Origin: Gammaproteobacteria bacterium
Lineage (GTDB): Bacteria > Pseudomonadota > Gammaproteobacteria > Ga0077536
NCBI GenBank assembly: GCA_021773835.1
Contig: JAJFJQ010000020.1
Span: forward strand, 62,001 to 126,000
DNA length: 64,000 nt
Reading direction: 5' to 3'
Shown: piece after piece, positions 60,701 through 64,000 of the stretch
Position numbering within the stretch: the first letter of the stretch is position 1
Layout of the letters: every line of letters begins with the position of its first letter
Made by a program: the position numbers and the translations under genes
Notes under the pieces: generated by a model
What the model was told of the DNA's origin: nothing
Databases searched by the model: none
The model's input: only the letters and a program-made list of their open reading frames with translations

Positions 60701-61091
60701 TTCAGCCGGATTTATTCTCGGAAACCTTGCACACGTTGAAGTGGCAACGGGTGATCCCGAATCTGGTTGTGCACGGGCACAAGCCTGTGTGGAATTTTGC
60801 GAGGCGCGCAACACCTATTGGAGCCTTGACCCGTGGTTGGCACTCGCCAGCGCCAACACAACGCTCGGCAACGCGGCACAAGCCTTAGGCGCGATAAAGC
60901 AACTACAGCAATTAATCGATATGTCAGACGGTAAATTGTGGCAACCGTTTTTGCACGAGGAGCGTGCGAATTACGCTGCGGCGTTTGAGTCAGATTGGGA
61001 TCGAGATGATGAGCTTCGCACGGCTCATCGGTTGTTTACTGAACTGCGGGCCCCGGGCCAAGCCGATCGGATCGCAGAGAAACTAAACTAA
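57732..61091 (+). CDS. Class III nucleotide cyclase-AAA/STAND ATPase-TPR protein (copy 2, double zinc-ribbon N-terminus)
   Basis: A 1119-aa paralog of copy 1. The N-terminus is replaced by two zinc ribbons with four CxxC pairs (C4/C7, C18/C21, C29/C32, C43/C46). The cyclase core (FADVKGSMDLAG, QYTGDGIMALFGAP, GHTVGIAQRLE) and the ATPase (GEPGLGKSRLC, FIDDLHWID) match copy 1 almost residue for residue. The TPR tail has diverged (e.g. SSRGILLGDSNDYARFSDE against GSFRGVTVGDANDYVRFAD). It starts directly after the stop of copy 1 (GTG-ATG, no gap), so they share a message. Confidence 0.92.
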   Translation: MMNCPNCRHDNEADAAFCEACGSKLELSCPHCARVLKPTAKFCPGCGNSISAAEEYVEPAPRATVDYTPQHLAEKILQSRSALEGERKQVTVLFADVKGSMDLAGKLGAEGWHTILDRFFAILNDGVHQFEGTVNQYTGDGIMALFGAPIAHEDHAQRACYAALQLRDELRRFSVELRVERGIDFSTRIGINSGEVIVGKIGDDLRMDYTAQGHTVGIAQRLESIAESGHVYLSEHTARLVEGYFKLGDLGAAPLAGVENPIGLFDLESTTAARTRLDVSRSRGLTRFVGRVDEMQSLDSALARARQGHGQVVGVMGEPGLGKSRLCFEFVERCRAQGLAVYEAQCPSHGKSIPFIPIVTLFRSYFDISDQDSASQTRQKIAGALMLLDPGMHSSLPVLFEFLGVTDPNNPAPSMDPDARQRQLFEMLHKISRVQNDRRVASVVFIDDLHWIDDWSDEFVAQMVEAFQVSHTLLLVNFRPEYQAAWTVKPHYQQLPLVPLGQDAVHDLVASLLGDDDSVLPLTDRIMQWTGGNPLFSEEVINTLIETERLVGVRGAYKIQGDIDALEVPATVQSIIAARVDRLDDISKQLLQSAAVVGREFSRPLIESICGIAKAEVSGAIERLKALDFIYETSLYPTIEYAFKHPLVHEVAYETQLKDQRAARHQQVAEATEAAVGERVDEVASMLAYHWERAGQIDQALHWHRHAAIVLSASDLTTAQQHWLKVRQLVDEVEPTTGVLSLGAEACTYLNAFGWRLGGSEEASQAYFADGKAMAERAGNNVLLATINGTYASSRGILLGDSNDYARFSDEAVRIANSTDDIELRCAMQAYQVWGYLTTGRNHDGIAVANATIEQASPEPGYGARYTGGMPVRMASTLGAGFGYCSVGERELGFELFDGEVGDETGHSDFRYFHPAMKGYFLGLLGDFDEALGPVKKAMTGAEAMGSAYSRAAFAGFLGSVQYRPGDLSDAATTLNYAVRLMEDEKTARGSAGFILGNLAHVEVATGDPESGCARAQACVEFCEARNTYWSLDPWLALASANTTLGNAAQALGAIKQLQQLIDMSDGKLWQPFLHEERANYAAAFESDWDRDDELRTAHRLFTELRAPGQADRIAEKLN

Positions 61092-61094
61092 ACA

Positions 61095-64000
61095 GTGAAC
61101 TGCCCGAGCTGCCAACACGAAAACAACGACAACGCTAAATTCTGCGAATCCTGCGGGACCAAGCTCGGTCGAGCCTGCGCGAACTGCGGTGAGAGTCTCT
61201 CAAGCGAAGCGCGCTTTTGTCCGAGATGCGGTACCGCTGTTGTAGCTAGCGCCAACAGCGAACGTCCGGTATCGCGAACAGCCGCCGACTACACCCCAAA
61301 ACACCTGGCCGACAAGATCCTCAATTCACGCTCTGCGCTTGAAGGTGAGCGCAAACAAGTCACGGTGCTATTTGCGGACGTTAAACAATCGACAGAATTA
61401 GCTGCCGCTGTGGACGTCGAAGATTGGCACCAAATTCTCGATAGATTTTTTACGCTATTGAGTGAAGGCGTACATCGTTACGAAGGTACGATTAACCAAT
61501 ACACCGGTGATGGCGTAATGGCATTGTTCGGCGCGCCGGTGGCGCATGAAGATCATGCCCAGCGCGCGTGTTGGGCCGCATTATCGTTGCTGGAGGACAT
61601 TCGTAATTTCGCGCAGGAGATCAGGCGTCGGCACGGGCTGAACTTTCAGATCCGGATTGGAATTAACTCAGGCGAAGTGGTCGTCGGTAAAATTGGCGAT
61701 GATTTGCGGATGGATTACACAGCCCAAGGCGCCGTGGTTCATCTCGCATCACGAACACAAGATCTAGCTGAGGCAGGCACCGCTTACCTCGCGCCGGTCA
61801 CAGCAGAACGGGTCGGGCCTTACTTTCAGCTGGAAAGCCTCGGCGAATTTCAAGTTAAGGGCGTTGATGCACCGCAGAGCCTTTATCGTCTAATTGGCGC
61901 AGGTGAAGCGAGTTCCAATTTCGACGTAGCGCGCAGTCGGGGCCTCACGTCGTTCGTTGGCCGCAACAATGAAATGCAGATCCTCGAGGCGGCGCTCGAA
62001 CAGGCACGCGCCGGCAACGGACAGGTGGTGGGGATCGGGGCGGAAGCCGGGACTGGCAAGAGCCGATTATGTTTTGAATTTTTGCAGGATTTACGCGATC
62101 GCGGTCTAAAGGTCTTGTATGGGACTTGTGTCGCACACGGTAAGAACCTCGCCTTTCATCCAATTCTGCAAGTGCTGCGCAACTACTACGGCATCATCGA
62201 TCAAGATTCGGCTGGTGAGGCTCGCCAGAAAGTTGACGCGCGCATGGCTGCCTTAGGCCACAGCTTTCGCGAGGACCTACCGCTAATCCATGAATTTCTT
62301 GGTATTTCCGATCCCAACGAACCGCCGTCGACGCTACCACCGGAAGCGCGTCAGCGGCGCCTATTCGCATTGCTTCGCGAGAATCTGCGACACGGCCCTG
62401 AGCCGGGACAACGGGTCGGTATCGTTGTGATTGAGGATCTGCACTGGATTGACGAAGGCAGCGATGAATGGATAAGCCATTGGGTTGACTCGACGGCCGG
62501 CGCACATAGTTTGTTGGTCGTCAATTTTCGCCCCGAATATCATCCGACCTGGTCGCACCGCACCCATTATCAGCAGATCTCCTTAGCGCCGTTATCTCTC
62601 GAGACGACTCGCGAATTGCTGACGTCTCTGTTGGGTCACGATGCCTCAATCCCCAGCCTTATCGACCGTGTGCATTTGGAGACCGGCGGCAATCCATTTT
62701 ATGCGGAGGAGGTTGTGCAAAGCCTGATTGAATCCGCGCAACTCATCGGCCATCCAGCGAATTATGTTCTCCAGCGAGAGGTCGCGCGACTCAATATCCC
62801 AGCAAGCATCCAAGCCGTTCTGGCGGCGCGTATTGACCGCCTTAATGAGCGCGGAAAACGTGTTCTGCAAGTTGCTTCGGTGATCGGAAAAGATTTCGAA
62901 GAATCTGTATTAGGTGAGGCCGTTGAGTTATCTGAGACGGAATTGCGTGAGGCAATTAATCTGTTGCGCGAGGCGGAGTTTGTCAACGAGCAGCAGTTGT
63001 ATCCCGTTACAGTCTATTCTTTTAAGCATCCGCTAACGCAACAGGTCGCCAATGAGTCGCTGCTCCGCGAGACGCGCTGGGAGTTACATAAAAAAGTCGC
63101 AGAAGCGCTGGAAAGACGAAGTTCGGATCTGGGTCGCGACGCCGCCTTGCTTGCTCACCATTATGATGCGGCGAATGAACCTATTACCGGTGCGCGTTGG
63201 CATTCGCGCGCTGCAGAGTGGATCAATGTTAATGATGTAAGCGCTGCCGCAACACATGCCCGTGCCGTGATCAATGCACTGGAAAACCGGGAAGATACGG
63301 AAGGCGCTTATACACTTTTAGCGGCAGCGGCTTGGAAGTTGTTGGGATTGTGCATTCGGATAGGAGTCCTGCCAGACGCCGACGATATTTTTTTGCGTGG
63401 TACGAAATGGGCTGAGCATGCGGGTGACCCGTCAGTAGAGGCCGCGATTTGCGGACTCTATTCCGGGATCCTCGCGGTCGATGGCCGAATGACAGAATCG
63501 ATGGAAGTTAACGACCGATATAAGGCGCTTGCCGTAGAGGTTGGCGATCCCGAGTTGATTCTCATCTCCAATGCCTGGGCATACCAGATTATCCGTATGG
63601 GCAGGTTCGACGAAGCGGAGGCTGGGGTCCGAAAGGCGATTTCTGTCGGCGAACGGAATCCGGAGTTTGGTAGAAAATTTTACGGGGTTGGTATGACGGG
63701 TTTGTTTCTGTTCTGGTTAGCGGACATCCAGGCGCACCGCGGTCATAGCCGAGACGCGAGCAATGATTTTGAGCAGGCTCTCGCATGGGTCATAAGGCAC
63801 CAGGAGACCGAGGCGCATATCTATCTGATGTACACCCTATCGGCGCGGATCAGAGTTTTCGGAGGGGCGCACGAGCGTCTGCCGATGCTCCGCGATGGCG
63901 CTGCAATGGCAGAGGAATTCGGTGCGGTGTGGCCGCTGACGATAGCCCGTGTGGCCCTTGCGGAGGTGCTGCTCGCTGTTGGCGGTGCAGCGGACGAAGT
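61095..64000 (+). CDS. Class III nucleotide cyclase-AAA/STAND ATPase-TPR protein (copy 3, partial at the window end)
   Basis: An open frame from a GTG at 61095 to the right edge, at least 968 codons, with no stop seen. Two zinc ribbons open it (MNCPSCQHEN, FCESCG, CANCGE, FCPRCG). Cyclase part: VLFADVKQSTELAAAV, INQYTGDGVMALFGAP, then AQGAVVHLASRTQ, where the Asn is His and the second Arg position is kept. The ATPase Walker A is GAEAGTGKSRLC, with IEDLHWIDEGSD as Walker B. Identity to copies 1 and 2 is clearly lower throughout. It starts three bases after copy 2. Confidence 0.9.
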   Translation, partial: MNCPSCQHENNDNAKFCESCGTKLGRACANCGESLSSEARFCPRCGTAVVASANSERPVSRTAADYTPKHLADKILNSRSALEGERKQVTVLFADVKQSTELAAAVDVEDWHQILDRFFTLLSEGVHRYEGTINQYTGDGVMALFGAPVAHEDHAQRACWAALSLLEDIRNFAQEIRRRHGLNFQIRIGINSGEVVVGKIGDDLRMDYTAQGAVVHLASRTQDLAEAGTAYLAPVTAERVGPYFQLESLGEFQVKGVDAPQSLYRLIGAGEASSNFDVARSRGLTSFVGRNNEMQILEAALEQARAGNGQVVGIGAEAGTGKSRLCFEFLQDLRDRGLKVLYGTCVAHGKNLAFHPILQVLRNYYGIIDQDSAGEARQKVDARMAALGHSFREDLPLIHEFLGISDPNEPPSTLPPEARQRRLFALLRENLRHGPEPGQRVGIVVIEDLHWIDEGSDEWISHWVDSTAGAHSLLVVNFRPEYHPTWSHRTHYQQISLAPLSLETTRELLTSLLGHDASIPSLIDRVHLETGGNPFYAEEVVQSLIESAQLIGHPANYVLQREVARLNIPASIQAVLAARIDRLNERGKRVLQVASVIGKDFEESVLGEAVELSETELREAINLLREAEFVNEQQLYPVTVYSFKHPLTQQVANESLLRETRWELHKKVAEALERRSSDLGRDAALLAHHYDAANEPITGARWHSRAAEWINVNDVSAAATHARAVINALENREDTEGAYTLLAAAAWKLLGLCIRIGVLPDADDIFLRGTKWAEHAGDPSVEAAICGLYSGILAVDGRMTESMEVNDRYKALAVEVGDPELILISNAWAYQIIRMGRFDEAEAGVRKAISVGERNPEFGRKFYGVGMTGLFLFWLADIQAHRGHSRDASNDFEQALAWVIRHQETEAHIYLMYTLSARIRVFGGAHERLPMLRDGAAMAEEFGAVWPLTIARVALAEVLLAVGGAADE

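Noticed and set aside
54330-61091. Assembly artefact as the cause of the near-identical tandem cyclase cores
   Set aside because: The two cores differ at many synonymous positions and in both N- and C-terminal domains, which a collapsed or duplicated assembly would not produce.
1-64000. tRNA, rRNA, CRISPR arrays or complete insertion sequences
   Set aside because: I looked for tRNA-like T-loop words, CRISPR-like regular repeats and transposase signatures and found none that I could support.

Overview
The window looks like a chromosomal segment of a gammaproteobacterium of moderate G+C (a little above half by eye), probably an aerobic heterotroph. The best lineage pointers are the PrkA-YeaH-SpoVR operon with a textbook sigma-54 promoter, a DUF1326/DUF2182 pair, a LolA-like protein paired with an MMPL-type RND exporter, and many glutathione S-transferases, Rieske oxygenases and family III CoA-transferases. 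I see no rRNA, tRNA, CRISPR array, complete insertion sequence or phage module. The exact genus cannot be told from this sequence alone.

Layout. About 0.1-12 kb is an accessory-looking stretch of short, mostly minus-strand genes. It holds a secreted lipase, a SnoaL-like protein, four relatives of one short membrane-anchored family, a RidA/thioesterase pair, DUF3592 and other small membrane proteins, an F420-type flavin oxidoreductase, an exported truncated haemoglobin, a GNAT acetyltransferase and a VOC protein. Recurrent intergenic elements lie between the small genes, some of them attC-like. About 12.4-21 kb is catabolic: a Rieske oxygenase, malonyl-CoA decarboxylase, a PP2C phosphatase, an M20-fold protein without the usual metal ligands, a nu-class GST and two divergent CaiB/BaiF CoA-transferases. 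About 21-31 kb mixes envelope and signalling genes: a Met-rich outer-membrane protein with DUF2946, MHYT-SpoIIE, a glycine-zipper lipoprotein, cyclopropane-fatty-acid synthase, FHA-EAL, a second Rieske oxygenase and a Crp/Fnr regulator. About 31.5-35.5 kb is a three-gene operon encoding a CitE-like lyase, an MmgE/PrpD protein and an HpaB-like flavoprotein. About 35.9-45.4 kb carries a sulfotransferase, three GST-family genes (one a glutathionyl-hydroquinone reductase with a duplicated domain), a HEAT-repeat membrane protein, a lytic transglycosylase-like lipoprotein, an Ala-rich repeat lipoprotein and DUF1326-DUF2182.

From 45.7 kb to the right edge everything is on the plus strand. First comes prkA-yeaH-spoVR behind the sigma-54 promoter. 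Next come a LolA-like periplasmic protein, an RND exporter with a C-terminal cyclic-nucleotide-binding domain, and three consecutive very large proteins that each join a class III nucleotide cyclase domain to an AAA/STAND-like ATPase and a TPR-type tail. The third has no stop before the window ends. A cNMP receptor fused to a lipid-type exporter, lying directly upstream of three cyclase genes, is the best candidate here for an undescribed system: a cyclic-nucleotide-controlled envelope export module. That functional link is inference from domains and gene order.
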